Positions 35,627 to 46,549 of a stretch of DNA of 64,000 nucleotides are shown piece after piece. A program made the position numbers and the translations under genes. Location: the NCBI GenBank assembly GCA_037447655.1, contig JBBHKE010000413.1:1-64000 (forward strand), read 5' to 3'. This stretch comes from Zygnema cylindricum (lineage: Eukaryota > Streptophyta > Zygnematophyceae > Zygnematales > Zygnemataceae). Below the pieces are notes generated by a model. That model was given only the letters and a program-made list of their open reading frames with translations, was not told where the DNA came from and did no database searches. Each line of letters starts with the position of its first letter. Position 1 is the stretch's first letter.

Positions 35627-36681
35627 TGAAACTCTGAGACCTTCATAAGTCCTCAAAGTGGACAGCTTCCAAGAAGCCTCTAGGATAACCCTGAACCCTT
35701 TGTGTTTCAGCAAAAATAACTGCCACCTTGGCAGACAAAAACTCTGACCAACTTCACCCCTGTGAAGACAAGACTCTCGTGAGTCGATAGCAAAAAGAAT
35801 CTCTGAATTTGCTCCCCTGAGCAGTAAGTTATGGAGGGTCAAAATTGACCTATGTACAGAAGCTCTCTGTGAGAGAGGGTCCTATCTTCTAATTTTTCTA
35901 AGTCCTATCTCTCTCATAGACTCTATCTACTGATGTACGTAGCAAATTAGATTTAAGTTTCGTACACAAAAGTACAGCTGCCGGTGTATTTTATGTACGG
36001 CCATTGTACGACATGGCCTAAATGTCGACACGTGGTATGTCCGAATTCGCTCCCTTCATCCTCGGAGATGCCGCGATCCAATGTAATTCCGCCACGTGTC
36101 ATCCGATGTGGCGATGACCACAAACCGCCGAAATCCTCTTCCTTGATCTCGGCGTTAATTCCGGTCGTCCGATTAAATTCACATTTAATCGTAGCCGTAA
36201 TAAATACATGCGCGCTATTCGTTTCACTAAAGAAATAAATGCGTGGAATTTTTTTCTTATCCGTACCAGAATCCGTACTTTTACATTTATTCGATATATG
36301 TCTCCCGTAATCAGTTATAGTTAAATGAACTTTTCTACGTATAAATGTTTAAATAATTATCAAACCCTATGGTACGTAACACTACTTCTAGACTTAACGG
36401 CTAAGGCTACCGGCTACCGACTGTTTGCCGGCCGGTAGGTATCAGGATCAAATCCTGTGGCTGGCTCATATCTTTTAGTAAATTAAACCCCTAACTAAAA
36501 TATATTTTCCCGTAAACCTCTGGATAGCCTAGGTAGCCATGGCTCTAGCTCCCTCTCCAATTTCTCAGTGACTGCGACATGTTTGAGAGTTGGAGAGAGA
36601 AGTTAGAGGTAGACTGCCTCGGCTTCTTTCTTATTTCTATTCAGACCTAGAAAATACTTTAAAAGACCATTAATTTCTACA
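35627..36681 (-). repeat. 3' LTR of copia element B
   Basis: Plus strand TGAAACTCTGAGACC to TAATTTCTACA; 1055 bp, same length as the partner at 41871-42925. The T-arm-like module on the plus strand is at about 36395-36475. Confidence 0.9.
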
Positions 36682-36867
36682 CTCCCCTTATTTTGTAGTC
36701 AATCTTTAATTTCAGACCACACTTTTCCATGCACAAAATTAGCTTACGTGAAGGCACAAGTTTGGTCATCATATCTGCTATCATCTCACTATCTGGTCGG
36801 TACTCTAAGCTGATTATTTTGTTTTCTACTTTCTCTCTAACAAAGTTGAGTCTAATGTCCATGTGTT

Positions 36868-37706
36868 TGTTGTCTTTTGGAAAGCTCTCAGTCTCAGAGC
36901 AGCGCAGCAGCGCAGCAACTATACAGACAGCAGCGCAGCTGCTATACGGAAGAGCAGCGCAGCTGCTATACAGCAGAGCTGCGCAGCAGCAGCAGCAGCA
37001 GATCAGCGCAGCAGCGAAGCTGCGATACTGACAGGACAAACGCAACTGCGGTCACTTTGGATAAGATCCGTACAGACAATGCAACTGCTACTATCTTGGA
37101 TATGATTTGGTGCAGGACACCGCAGCCGCGGTTGATATAAATGTGATCCGCTACGGGACAACGCAGCTGCGATTAATATGAATCTAGTCAACGGACGAGA
37201 TTCATAAGAGTATCACAAGTGACTTAGCCGACAAGTATTTGTACAGTAACTTAATATAGATTCTGAGTAATATTGACTGTACAATAATAGATTGGGTTGG
37301 CACGATCAAGAACACGTAGATCTCAGTAGGTGGGTTGATTCTGGACGTACCTCTCAGGTACACTGTTATCGGCGGTAGAACACCGAAAGTATAAGACTTA
37401 GGACTTAGAACATTTTTATGTATCCAGACTTCCAAGTAGTAAAACTACAAACAGTTTTTGGGAAACTTCTGAGTATTATATCTTGAGTGTTGTTGGGTCA
37501 ATTGTGCTGAATCTTTGGGAGTTGTCAGTGTTTATGATACTCTATATTCTGATAGAGTTTTGTGATATTTGGATGCTTGTATAAGAATTGGTGATCACTT
37601 AAGAACAGCTGTTTGGTAAGATTCTTGATAGCTTCTGAGAGTGTATCATGTCTACTTCTACTACTACTGCTGCTCCTCCACCTGCACCGGTGGTTGTAGA
37701 ACAACA
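36868..37706 (+). mobile_element. Solo LTR of another retrotransposon family, inside element B
   Basis: 839 bp beginning TGTTGTCTTTTGG and ending GTAGAACAACA (5'-TG...CA-3', TGTTGT/ACAACA inverted ends), flanked by perfect GTGTT at 36863-36867 and 37707-37711. Removing it with one GTGTT rejoins the RNase H frame of element B. The left end holds GCAGCGCAGC tandem repeats (36895-37020). The sequence is unrelated to the other LTRs here. A very small two-LTR element is the alternative, but no internal direct repeat is obvious. Confidence 0.8.
36895..37025. repeat. GCAGCGCAGC-rich tandem repeat
   Basis: Irregular GCAGC, GCGCAGC and CAGCAGCAG repeats within the solo LTR. Confidence 0.8.
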
Positions 37707-37711
37707 GTGTT

Positions 37712-38375
37712 TAGCTTTAAAATGAGTTTTAGGATTGGCAGAAATAGCGATTGGTGCCTGATTATCACAAAAAATTTTCTGCACACCACTCTCAAGGTGA
37801 CCAAGCTCACCAAGCAAAGACTTGACCCACATCAATTCTTTTACAGCAGAGCAAGAGGCCATATACTCAAGCTCCATGGTGGACTGAGCAATAACTTTTT
37901 GCTGTTTGCTACTCCACCAGCAAGCCCCATCACCCACATATAATATATATCCAGAAGTGCATCTCTTCATCGGAGCATCACCATAACTGGAATCACTCCA
38001 AGTAGTGATGTCAGTATTCTCCCCACCCAAATGCAACCATAGATCCCTAGTTCCTATCAAGTTTCTAAGGACTCTTCTAGCTGCCTCCCAATCCCTCTTA
38101 GTGGGAGCATTTAGCCTTCTACTCAGCACTCCTACAGCTGGAGCTAAATCCGGTCGAGTACAATTCATAAAATAGATTAGACTTCCCACTACTTGCTTGT
38201 AAGGAATAGTCTGCATGAACTTCTGTTCTTCAAGAGATAATTCCTTGTCTAAGATTATGACTCTTTCCTCACTCCCCTCACTTCCCTTCTTCAACTCCAT
38301 TGGAGTTGTACAACTATTAGCTTTATCCATTTGAAATTTTTCAAGCATGTTCCCTATTGCTTTCTTTTGAGTCAA
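37712..38375 (-). pseudogene. Copia RT C-terminus and RNase H (element B)
   Basis: Open frame with EKFQMDKANSCTTPMELKK, YKQVVGSLIYFMNCTRPDL, the RNase H catalytic blocks TTWSDSSYGDAP, TMELEYMAS and FCDNQAPIAISANP, then FKAKH, where the solo LTR interrupts. The rest of the RNase H tail (HMDIRLNFVREKVENKII) resumes at 36862 and ends near 36690. Confidence 0.85.
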
Positions 38376-38640
38376 TCTTATAATTTTTCTTTTTGGTCTC
38401 TCTCTACTTAAATTCCCAAAATGTATTTTGCTTCCCCCCTATCCTTCATTTCAAATATCCTCTTAAGATCGGTTTTCAGTTTATTAATTTTTTCCATTGA
38501 TTTACTTAAGACAAGCAAATCATCAACATAAATTGCAATAATATAAAACCTTCCTCATCTTCGAAAACATAGATTGAGTGATCTGAGCTGATCCGGATGT
38601 ATCCCAGACCGGTAAGAAACTCATCAAGCTTCTTATTCCA

Positions 38641-39470
38641 CTATGGAGGCGCCTGTTTCAAACCATAAAGAGATTTAATCAGCCGGCATACCTTACTCTC
38701 CTCTCCTTCCTCCACAAACCCTTCGGGTTGTCGCATGAAGATCTCCTCTTCCAATTCTCCATGCAAAAAGGTTGTCTTGATGTCCATCTGGTGCACTTCC
38801 ATGTCTTCTGCTGGTGCTAGGCTGAGAAGTATGCGGACGGAGGGAAATCTGACCACCGGGGCAAAGGTTTCCTCGTAGTCAATTCCCTCTTTTTGTGTAA
38901 ATCCCTTTGCTACTAATCGGGCCTTGTAGCGCTCGATTCTGTTATCTGGGTCAGTTTTAATTTGAAAACCCACTTACAACCGATTGGTTTTCGGTAAGGT
39001 GGATAATCCACCAGCTCCCAAGTATCGGCTGCCATAATTGAGGCCATCTCCTCATTGATGGCTGTCTTCCACCGGTTTCTTTCTGGACAAGTCATCGCCT
39101 CTCCATAAGTTTGAGGTTCATCTTGATGAGATAGTTTAGTTACCTTGTTATTAACCTGTTTTTCTTGTAGTCTTTTGCTACTTCTCCTTCCCCCCTCAAA
39201 ATCTGAGGCCGCAATAGATGGTTCTCGTGGATTCTTTCGAACAAACTCGGCTTCTCCCCTATCTCTTGATTCCGAATCAATTTCCACCACGTCTTCCGCT
39301 TCGGGTAGAGTTGTCACTGTAGTTTCCACAGCCGAGTCCTTTTCGTTCTGATTTGTATCTGCAAGAATGTCATCTTCTCTAAAACCTGGATAGTTAGGGA
39401 GCTCAAAGTTATCGGAATTTTCTGACTCAAATCTGATTTTTACTGACTTTGTATATTTGAAGGGATCCAC
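38641..39470 (-). pseudogene. Copia linker and RT N-terminus (element B)
   Basis: The linker (39470-38913) includes RRSSKRLQEKQVNNKVTKLS and EEMASIMAADTWELVDYPP. One frameshift near 38940 leads to RT with RYKARLVAKGFTQKEGIDYE, HQMDIKTTFLHGELEEEIF and LIKSLYGLKQAP, ending in TAG at 38641 where relatives have Arg-Gln-Trp. The YVDD codons follow at 38530-38519 in another frame. Confidence 0.82.
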
Positions 39471-39656
39471 AAACTTTCCTTCATCCCTAACTACTAGATG
39501 CTTTACTAAGATTATATCTCCCCTTTTTAGATCATAAACTCTATATCCTTTAACATCCTCATCATATCCTAATAAGTATCTCAGTTTTCCTTTAGGATCT
39601 AGCTTCCAATTAGACCGATTTGTATCTAGACTATATACTTGACTGCCGAAAACCTT

Positions 39657-40880
39657 TCAGTGAGATAAGTCTGGTTTCCGGCCTGTCCATCTCTCATAAG
39701 GTGTTTGATCTTTTATAGTTGAAGTAAGAACTCTATTTTTGAGGTAATTAGCACAGTTCATTGCTTTTGCCCAAAACCTTTTTTTTATCTTCTTATGTGA
39801 CAACATACTTCTAGCACTATCACTTAGTGTTCTATTTAACCTTTCAGCTACCCCATTCTTTTCCGAGTTTTCTGGAACTGTCTTTTGGTGTTGGACCCCA
39901 TCTTCCCTCAGAAAATCCTCAAACTGGTTAGAAGTATACTCTCCACCATTGTCACTCCTTATTCTCTTGATTGGAGTTTCATGTAGTTTTTCGCTCCATG
40001 CTTTATATTGTCTAAAACAATCCTGAGCTTCGGACTTGTTTTTCAAAAAATACACTCGGGAATACCGAGACCAATCATTAGTGATAGTCATCATAAATCT
40101 CTTCCCCCCTGGTGAGGGCACTTTAGCTAATCCCCAAATATCTGTGTGTACTAGATCTAGAATTTTTTCTCCCTTATAAGTGTCTGTTTTAGGAAAGGGT
40201 AATGTGTGTGTTTTACCTTTAGCACATCCACTACAATCACTTATATTATCATTCTCACTAAACTTAATCCCTTCCACCACTCCCATCTTTTTCATCTCTC
40301 TTAACTTGTCTAGATTCACATGCCCAAGCCTCTTATGCCACATCATAATATCATGAACATCAGCATAATAAAGTTTCTTCTTTTCATTACTTAAAACCAG
40401 CCTAAACATCCCATGGCTACCTTTCTCAGCAATGAAATAGACACTTTCCTCAAAACTAGCAGTAAAGACTCCTTCCCTAGTGCTAGTAAAAAAACCTTTA
40501 TCATCTAATACGGATGTAGAGATAAGGTTTTTGTTCAGCTCCGGAATAAACAATACATCGAAGAATGTTACTATAGATGTCTTTCCTTCTACTAACACTT
40601 TCAAATCTACCGGTCCTACAAGAGTAGTGGTGACTATCCTTCCATCCCTGTACTCTATCTCTAAGGTGGGAATATTTCTTATCTTAGTGAACAGGTGTCT
40701 GTCCTTACACCTGTGCATGGAGGCACCTGAATCTACAATACAGCCTGCTTCACCTTTGAATCCACCGTAAGCACATTTATGCCTTCGTGGTATTTCGACC
40801 TCGTTTTTCGCCTCCAACTCCTCATCTAAAAGGAGCTCATCGTCCTCGTCCTCGGATTCCGCCTCATGTACCTGTATCAC
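39657..40880 (-). pseudogene. Copia protease-integrase (element B)
   Basis: 407 codons open without a stop. Acidic leader, protease active site VDSGASMHRC near residue 52, integrase zinc motif HKRLGH...CSGCAKGK near residues 185-225, catalytic triad region HTDIWGLAK, SDNGGEYTS and NGVAERLNRTL. The ORF ends shortly after YERWTGRKPDLSH. All catalytic residues appear present, so this segment on its own looks intact while the flanking gag and RT are broken. Confidence 0.88.
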
Positions 40881-40936
40881 AAGGGCCTTTTTTTTCCTCT
40901 CAGGGTACCACCGGTTTGCCCCTCCTTTAACCGAAG

Positions 40937-41650
40937 CTAGGTTAGCTTAGTGCCCTCTGCCATATAGTGCCCAGGTTTCTTACAAAAATGACATAAACCT
41001 TTGGGAGCCCTTGGTCGAAACTCGGCGGTTTGATTTTTCTGCTCCCTCCCCCCATAAATTCCGACCGGTTTCCGCGAATCCTTGTTCCTCGAATCGGTCA
41101 CAGTTGCCAAGGCTTGACCACTCTTTCCTCCCCTTCGGATCTCAATCGTATTCTCCAAAACGAGAATCATCCCTACCACAAAGTTCCATATCCACCTTGA
41201 GTCCGGCAACTCCTGCACACGGTTGACTATGTTCTCGAACTCATCGGGTAACATCATCAGTAAACAGTTAACCTTTTCTTTTTCACTAAAATCTTTTCCC
41301 GCACTCTCTAGCTCCATGAAGAGTGTAGCAAGCTCATCGCAAAAATGTAACATCTTCCCCCCTTTGTATACATACTCCTTAACTTTCTGATCAACTAACT
41401 GTTGTTGCTGAATCGTACAACTTCGGTACATCTGTATGAGAGCCATCCAAAGTTCAGATGCCCTTTCTACCTGCAAATGAGGACATGCAAGTCCTTGAAT
41501 GAGATGGCGTAGGATGAAGTGCTTTGCCGCCATATTGTTGAAGTCCCAGGTTTCAGTATCATTCTCCTCGTTCCTCGGAATAGGTGACATGAATGCCGAA
41601 CCAGTTGTTATTGGTGTGGTCGCCTCCTTCTCCTTTCCTTTGTCCACCAC
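40937..41650 (-). pseudogene. Copia gag (element B)
   Basis: 237 open codons with NMAAKHFILRHLIQGLA, SELWMALIQMYRSCTIQQQQ, MELESAGKDFSEKEKVNCLL and FENIVNRVQELPDSRWIW. The zinc knuckle CHFCKKPGHYMAEG has lost its last Cys. The N-terminal part upstream (to the PBS at 41856) contains in-frame TGA codons, one replacing a Trp codon. The gag polyprotein would form the particle and bind element RNA. Confidence 0.85.
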
Positions 41651-41855
41651 CTCTCCTTCTTTTGTTTCCTCCGTTGAAAGTGGATCCTCTTTTTTGGTGA
41701 ATCAGCTTCCTCCAAACCCTGGAGGAATTCCAAGACTTGATGGACGCCCCAACCGTCCACTCACTATCCCTCAAAACCTTTTTTCGCATAGAGCTCCTAT
41801 CATCATACTTTCCCAGTATATGAAGCCAGTTCCATTAAAGATTGGTACCCTAAAG

Positions 41856-41870
41856 GGTGGGCCCATAACT
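41856..41870 (-). other. Primer-binding site, copia element B
   Basis: Reads AGTTATGGGCCCACC on the minus strand next to the LTR; 14 of 15 bases as in element E. Confidence 0.75.
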
Positions 41871-42925
41871 TGAAACTCTGAGACCTCTATAAGTCCTCAG
41901 AGTGGACAGCTTCCAAGAAGCCTCTAGGATAACCCTGACCCCTTTGTGTTTCTGCAAAAATAACTGCCACCGTGGCAGACAAAAACCTTGACCAACTTCA
42001 CCCCTTTGAAGACAAGACTCCTCTGAGTCGATAGCAAAAAGAATCTCTGAATTTGCTCCCTTGAGCAGTAAGTTATGGAGGGTCAAAGTTGACCTTTTTT
42101 ACAGAAGCTCTCTGGGAGTGAGGGTCCTATCTTCTAATTTTTCTAAGTCCTATCTCTCTCACAGACTCTATCTACTGATGTACGGAGCCAATCAGATTTC
42201 AGTTTCGTACACAAAAGTACAGCTGCCAGATTACTTTATGTACGGCCATTGTACGACATGGCCTAAATGTCGACACGTGGTATGTCCGGATTCGCTCCCT
42301 TAATCCTCGGAGATGCCGCGATCTAATGTAATTCCGCCACGTGTCATCCGATGTGGCGATGACCACAAACCGCCGAAATCCTCTTCCGCGATTTCGGCGT
42401 TAATTCCGGCCGTCCGATTAAATTCACATTTAATCGTAGCCGTAATAAATACATGCGCGATATTCGTTTCACTAAAGAAATAAATGCGCGGTATTGGTTT
42501 CTTATCCGTACCAGAATCCGTACTTTTACATTTATTGGATATATGTCTCCCGTAATCAGTTATAGTTAAATGAACTTTTCTACGTATAAATGTTTAAATA
42601 ATTATCAAACCCTATGGTACGTAACACTACTTCTAGACTTAACGGCTAAGGCTACCGGCTACTGACTGTTTGCCGGCCAGTAGGTATCAGGATCAAATCC
42701 TGTGGCTGGCTCATATCTTTTAGTAAATTAAACCCCTAACTAAAATATATTTCCCGTAAACCTCTGGATAGCCTAGGTAGCCATGGCTCTAGCTCCCTCT
42801 CCAATTTCTCAGTGAATGCGACAAGTTTGAGAGTTGGAGAGAGAAGTTAGAGGTAGACTGCCTCGGCTTCTTTCTTATTTCTATTCAGACCTAAAAAATA
42901 CTTTAAAAGACCATTAAATTCTACA
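41871..42925 (-). repeat. 5' LTR of copia element B
   Basis: Plus strand TGAAACTCTGAGACC to TTAAATTCTACA; 1055 bp. Followed by AAGAT, the right copy of the target duplication. Confidence 0.9.
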
Positions 42926-42930
42926 AAGAT

Positions 42931-43428
42931 CCTACAATGGCCGCTTTGGCAGTTTCGAGCGTGATATGGCCTGGCGCCACGTGGCAAGATGGGATCAAAG
43001 AGCGGGAATCTCGGAGAGCATGAGGATAAGTCCGGAGGAGGCAGACGTCCACTCAATGGCCTTGTCGTACACAGGCCGTACAGAAACTACATCGGCCATA
43101 TTACCTTTCTGTACTATACAGTATTCAGATTGGTTCGTACATCAGTAGATACGGGTTATTAGAGGGGTTTAGGACTTAAAGGATTGAGGAGGTAGCCGCC
43201 TCTCTCCAAATGAGCTTTTATAAATATTGGCATTTTTGCCTCTTGATAACTAATCACATGGTCGGGCGTTTTTAGTGATTTTTTTTGCTGCGCACTCACA
43301 GGAGTCCGGTGCAGTCATATTGCTTGTTTGCCTACTTGGATATTTGTGATCCTAGCTGAAGAACGGTTAGTGAAAAACTATGTAGAGGCTTCTTAAATTC
43401 TGTAGTATAATGGGAGACCAGAATTGCA
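42931..43428 (+). repeat. 3' LTR of copia element A, second part
   Basis: Resumes at CCTACAATGGCCGCTTTGG exactly where the 5' LTR has CCCACAATGGCC, and ends CAGAATTGCA. Confidence 0.9.
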
Positions 43429-43821
43429 TTTAGTCTAATTTATTGATGTATTCTAATTTGACGCGTTGAATATCTCTACTGTAAGTTAGGTATTCGTATA
43501 GAATCTGACAAAACGTATAGTTTATCGTCACTATGACGTTTGCACTACGTGGTTTGTTAAAACGCAGTTACATGATAACGGCCTGTATTAATTCATTATT
43601 TGTATTTTTTTACTTAATAAGTACAAGTTGCACGATCAGACACCGACCCTACGCCACACAATTTAAAACGTCAATGCATTTGAGTTATTAATGCTCTTTT
43701 AAAAAGTACTTTAAATAGTATAATGAAAAATTTAAAATCATTTACTCTATTTATGGTGATAGAGTCAAAATTTGGGGTGACGGAATTAGCGTATACTACT
43801 CTGATTACGATTCGCGGTGTA

Positions 43822-44249
43822 GTGTTGTGTATCGACAAAGTTTTGCATATAATTGATTTATTGGCACGATATATCGACACTGATGTTATCGCCAATATAA
43901 AATCGATAATGTCGGCTTTTTATCGCGATAACACCCGTATCGAAAACTATCGGCAATAATTGTAAGGTTTCAATTGTACAGTTTATCCCCTCGTCTTGAA
44001 CCGTCGTTATTCCGTTACACGAAGTACGGAACAGCTTGTTACACGTGGTATGTCACGCTATATACAGTGAAAAATATAACAGAGTATATTATAAAGTAAT
44101 ATTATATAGCGTACTATTTTTTATGCAATTATCGCCGATAAGAAATTTGTTAGTCTCGGAGTGATACATGGGGACCTCTGACCGTTCGATTACCGATAAC
44201 TATCGGTATCGGTGTTGTCGCAATAAATTTCTTGTCAATTACACCACAC
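43822..44249. mobile_element. TIR element, GTGTTGTGTATCG family
   Basis: GTGTTGTGTATCGACAAAG at the left; the right end is near CAATTACACCACAC. It shares its left TA (43820-43821) with the preceding element and its right TA (44250-44251) with the next. 428 bp, shorter than 28827-29729. Confidence 0.7.
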
Positions 44250-44251
44250 TA

Positions 44252-44753
44252 CACCGTGAATCATTAGCATAATGAAATAGATAGCGTAATGAAACAATTA
44301 GCGTTATTAACACTATTTAGGAATTTTATTTTTTTCAAAAAAAATATTTATTCTAATTTATCATTAACTCTAATTTGTAAACTGCTTTAATTGTCGGCGC
44401 ATAATATCTTCGCACTCAAATACGTGCATGTACAAATTCGTTCAAATCGTATGCCATTTCATTTGCCGACCTCATTTGATCATTTTTTTTCATAGCACGT
44501 TTACATGTGCGTGCGACAGCGTAAATATTTTTTCTGTACCTTTTTACTTTAAAAAGTACAAAATAGTACGTATATGACAGACCGTACACCACACTATTTA
44601 AAACGGCATTGTATTACAGTTGTTAATCATAGTACGCGTGGTACCTTAAATAACTTTTAGGAATATTTACAATTATTAATTCTATTTGAGATTTTGCTGA
44701 AAAAAATGGGGTACCCCAATTAAAGTGATTGATGCTAATAGCCATTCACCGTG
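44252..44753. mobile_element. TIR element, CACCG(T/C)GAATC family
   Basis: CACCGTGAATCATTAGCATAA to TGCTAATAGCCATTCACCGTG; 502 bp, exactly the length of 28291-28792. TA at 44250-44251 and 44754-44755. Confidence 0.75.
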
Positions 44754-44765
44754 TAGTATTCTGTA

Positions 44766-44975
44766 GTGTTGTGTATCGGCAGCCTCTTGCCGATAACAAA
44801 TATGTTCATTTTTTGAAGTGTTGTGTAGTGGGTACAAATTTATTGCAATAAATTTGATTTTCTATATATTCAATATCGAGCGGTTAGCGGGCTCGATATA
44901 TCCCACGGACCAATAAGAATTATCGTGATATATTTGGTAAGAAGTGGGGTTCCGTACGGATTTGGTACCGTACCT
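44766..44975. mobile_element. Truncated TIR element fragments (GTGTTGTGTATCGG and GTGTTGGGTATCG types)
   Basis: GTGTTGTGTATCGGCAGCC at 44766, then GTGTTGTGTAGTGGGTA at about 44819 with an interior like 5640-5720 (GATATATC, ATTATCGTGATATAT). No matching right ends. Confidence 0.55.
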
Positions 44976-45359
44976 TGTATGGTAAATAACAAGTTAAATC
45001 GTATGGCAAAGGTGTAATGCTTTAATTTAGTTCAAAACATTACTTAAACAATATCGTTCAACGAGACGTTTTCTACTCGTCCGTAGGGAAACAAAACCAA
45101 GCGCATCATCCGATGCCCATTTGCCTGATTAACTTAATACGTCTATGTAAATGCGCAAATTATTCGTCTCGTAAGTCTTAAAGGCAACAAATACGCCTAG
45201 AAGTACATAGAATGCATCAAATATACTCTTTTGTTCCATCAAAATGAGAGTACAACATTTATCCGCATGCATGTATAAACTAACCACATGTAGGTTATTA
45301 CATTGAGGTAGTAAGTGAAACGATCCATTGTGATATCCACAATATTAACTCTCACATCC
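44976..45359. other. Unassigned AT-rich sequence
   Basis: No gene, TIR or repeat that I can support. Confidence 0.45.
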
Positions 45360-46080
45360 GTAATACATGTATTGTTCCTTGATTTTCACTCCGCGCCACT
45401 CATTTCTAGCCACGAAATCGGAGCCACTGACTCGTAATCACTCCGTCCCAACCACTCACTTCGAGCCACTTTTTACATGCCCCTCGCCTCTCCGCCACTC
45501 ACTTTTGAGTCACTCCCAACCATTCACTCCTGGTCGTACACTCTGAGTTGCTCACTTAAGCCTCTCACTTCGAGCTACTCGTCCTCAGGCACTCACTCCA
45601 AGTCACTATGTCCCAGCAACTCAGTCATAATAACTCATTCAAGCTATTATTATTGAGCCATTCACCCCGAGCAAATTCAACGTAGCCACTCACTGCGCGA
45701 AACTTTGTCTTAACCACTTGTTTATACCCACTCACCCCAAAACACTTTCGTTTAACCTCCCACGCGCAACCACTCACTCTGAGTCATAGAATTTGTACTA
45801 ATTATTACAAGTTACTCATTGCGAGCCACTTACAATAAGCCATTCGATCCTTACAATTCTTTATTAACCACTCAGTACATTTCACTCACTTCGAACCACT
45901 CAATGTGAACCACTCTCATCGCCACTCATTTTTAGCTATTATTTTCTTAGTTGTTCACTCCGAGCCACTAAATCCTAATATCTTACTTCAAGGATTTCAT
46001 TTCAAGCCACTCAAGTCCAACCATTCAATTAAATAATTATCATTTTAAGCCATCTTTTTGAGCCACTCGCCCTTCTAAAT
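45360..46080. repeat. Degenerate CCACTCACTTCGAG minisatellite
   Basis: Dozens of imperfect copies of a roughly 13-14-bp unit GAGCCACTCACTTC, heavily diverged but still periodic over 700 bp. Confidence 0.75.
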
Positions 46081-46202
46081 TTGTTATTCGGATAAGGTAA
46101 ACAATGCTTATTTGATAATCCCCAACCATATTTTTCTCTGCCTACCAAAGCATTGGCTTATTTTTTTCTCTTAAAATAAAACATGGATTAATTGTTTATT
46201 TA

Positions 46203-46300
46203 ATATAAATCATATTTTGCATCGTGAAATAAAAAGCGGAGAGGCTTATATAAATCATATTTTGCATCGTGAAATAACAAGTGAAGAGGCTTTTACACCA
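46203..46300. repeat. Tandem duplication, about 45 bp
   Basis: Two copies of ATAAATCATATTTTGCATCG followed by GTGAAATAA and a GAGAGGCTT/GAAGAGGCTT end. Confidence 0.8.
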
Positions 46301-46549
46301 AGTTAAAAGTGTGATTTCAAAATATTACTAAATTTGTTCGGATTGGTAATTACGCAAAAAGGTTAAAATTAAATGGTTTTTTCATTAATTAGGCTCTAAA
46401 TCAACGTATCACATAAATCTACCCTTGCCACCATTTTTTTTTACTCTTTTTTCTATTGATATCTTTTATTTTCACCGATTTTAGTTTACGTTGAAAAATT
46501 ATGATCTAATGATTAACATTTACGTGAAAACATGCTATTTAGACGAATC

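Larger units (their letters stand above)
35627..42925 (-). mobile_element. Copia element B (full-length, nested in element A)
   Basis: Reverse-oriented 7299-bp element with two LTRs of equal length (1055 bp: 35627-36681 and 41871-42925). Target duplication GAGAT/AAGAT, one mismatch. Interior in minus order: PBS (41870-41856), gag, protease-integrase, RT-RNase H, polypurine tract next to 36682. It is interrupted in RNase H by an 839-bp solo LTR (36868-37706). Stops in gag and a frameshift in RT make it inactive, but it is one of the better preserved copies here. Confidence 0.92.
29855..43428 (+). mobile_element. Copia element A (holds element B in its 3' LTR)
   Basis: 5' LTR 29855-30835, interior 30836-35178, polypurine tract AAATAAGGGGAG, 3' LTR in two parts (35179-35626 and 42931-43428). 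Left flank TTGAC and right flank TTTAG both differ by one base from TTTAC, the sequence found at this point in sister TIR elements, so TTTAC is the likely original 5-bp duplication. gag, protease, integrase, RT and RNase H are all present in copia order but broken by stops and frameshifts. Net length is about 6.27 kb without element B. Confidence 0.9.
29742..43819. mobile_element. TIR element, CACCGCGAATCG family, carrying nested retrotransposons
   Basis: Left part 29742-29854 (CACCGCGAATCGTAATTAGAG) and right part 43429-43819 (ending ATTACGATTCGCGGTG), TA at 29740-29741 and 43820-43821. The two parts together make a normal copy of about 500 bp. Everything between is copia element A with its own nested elements. 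Confidence 0.85.
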
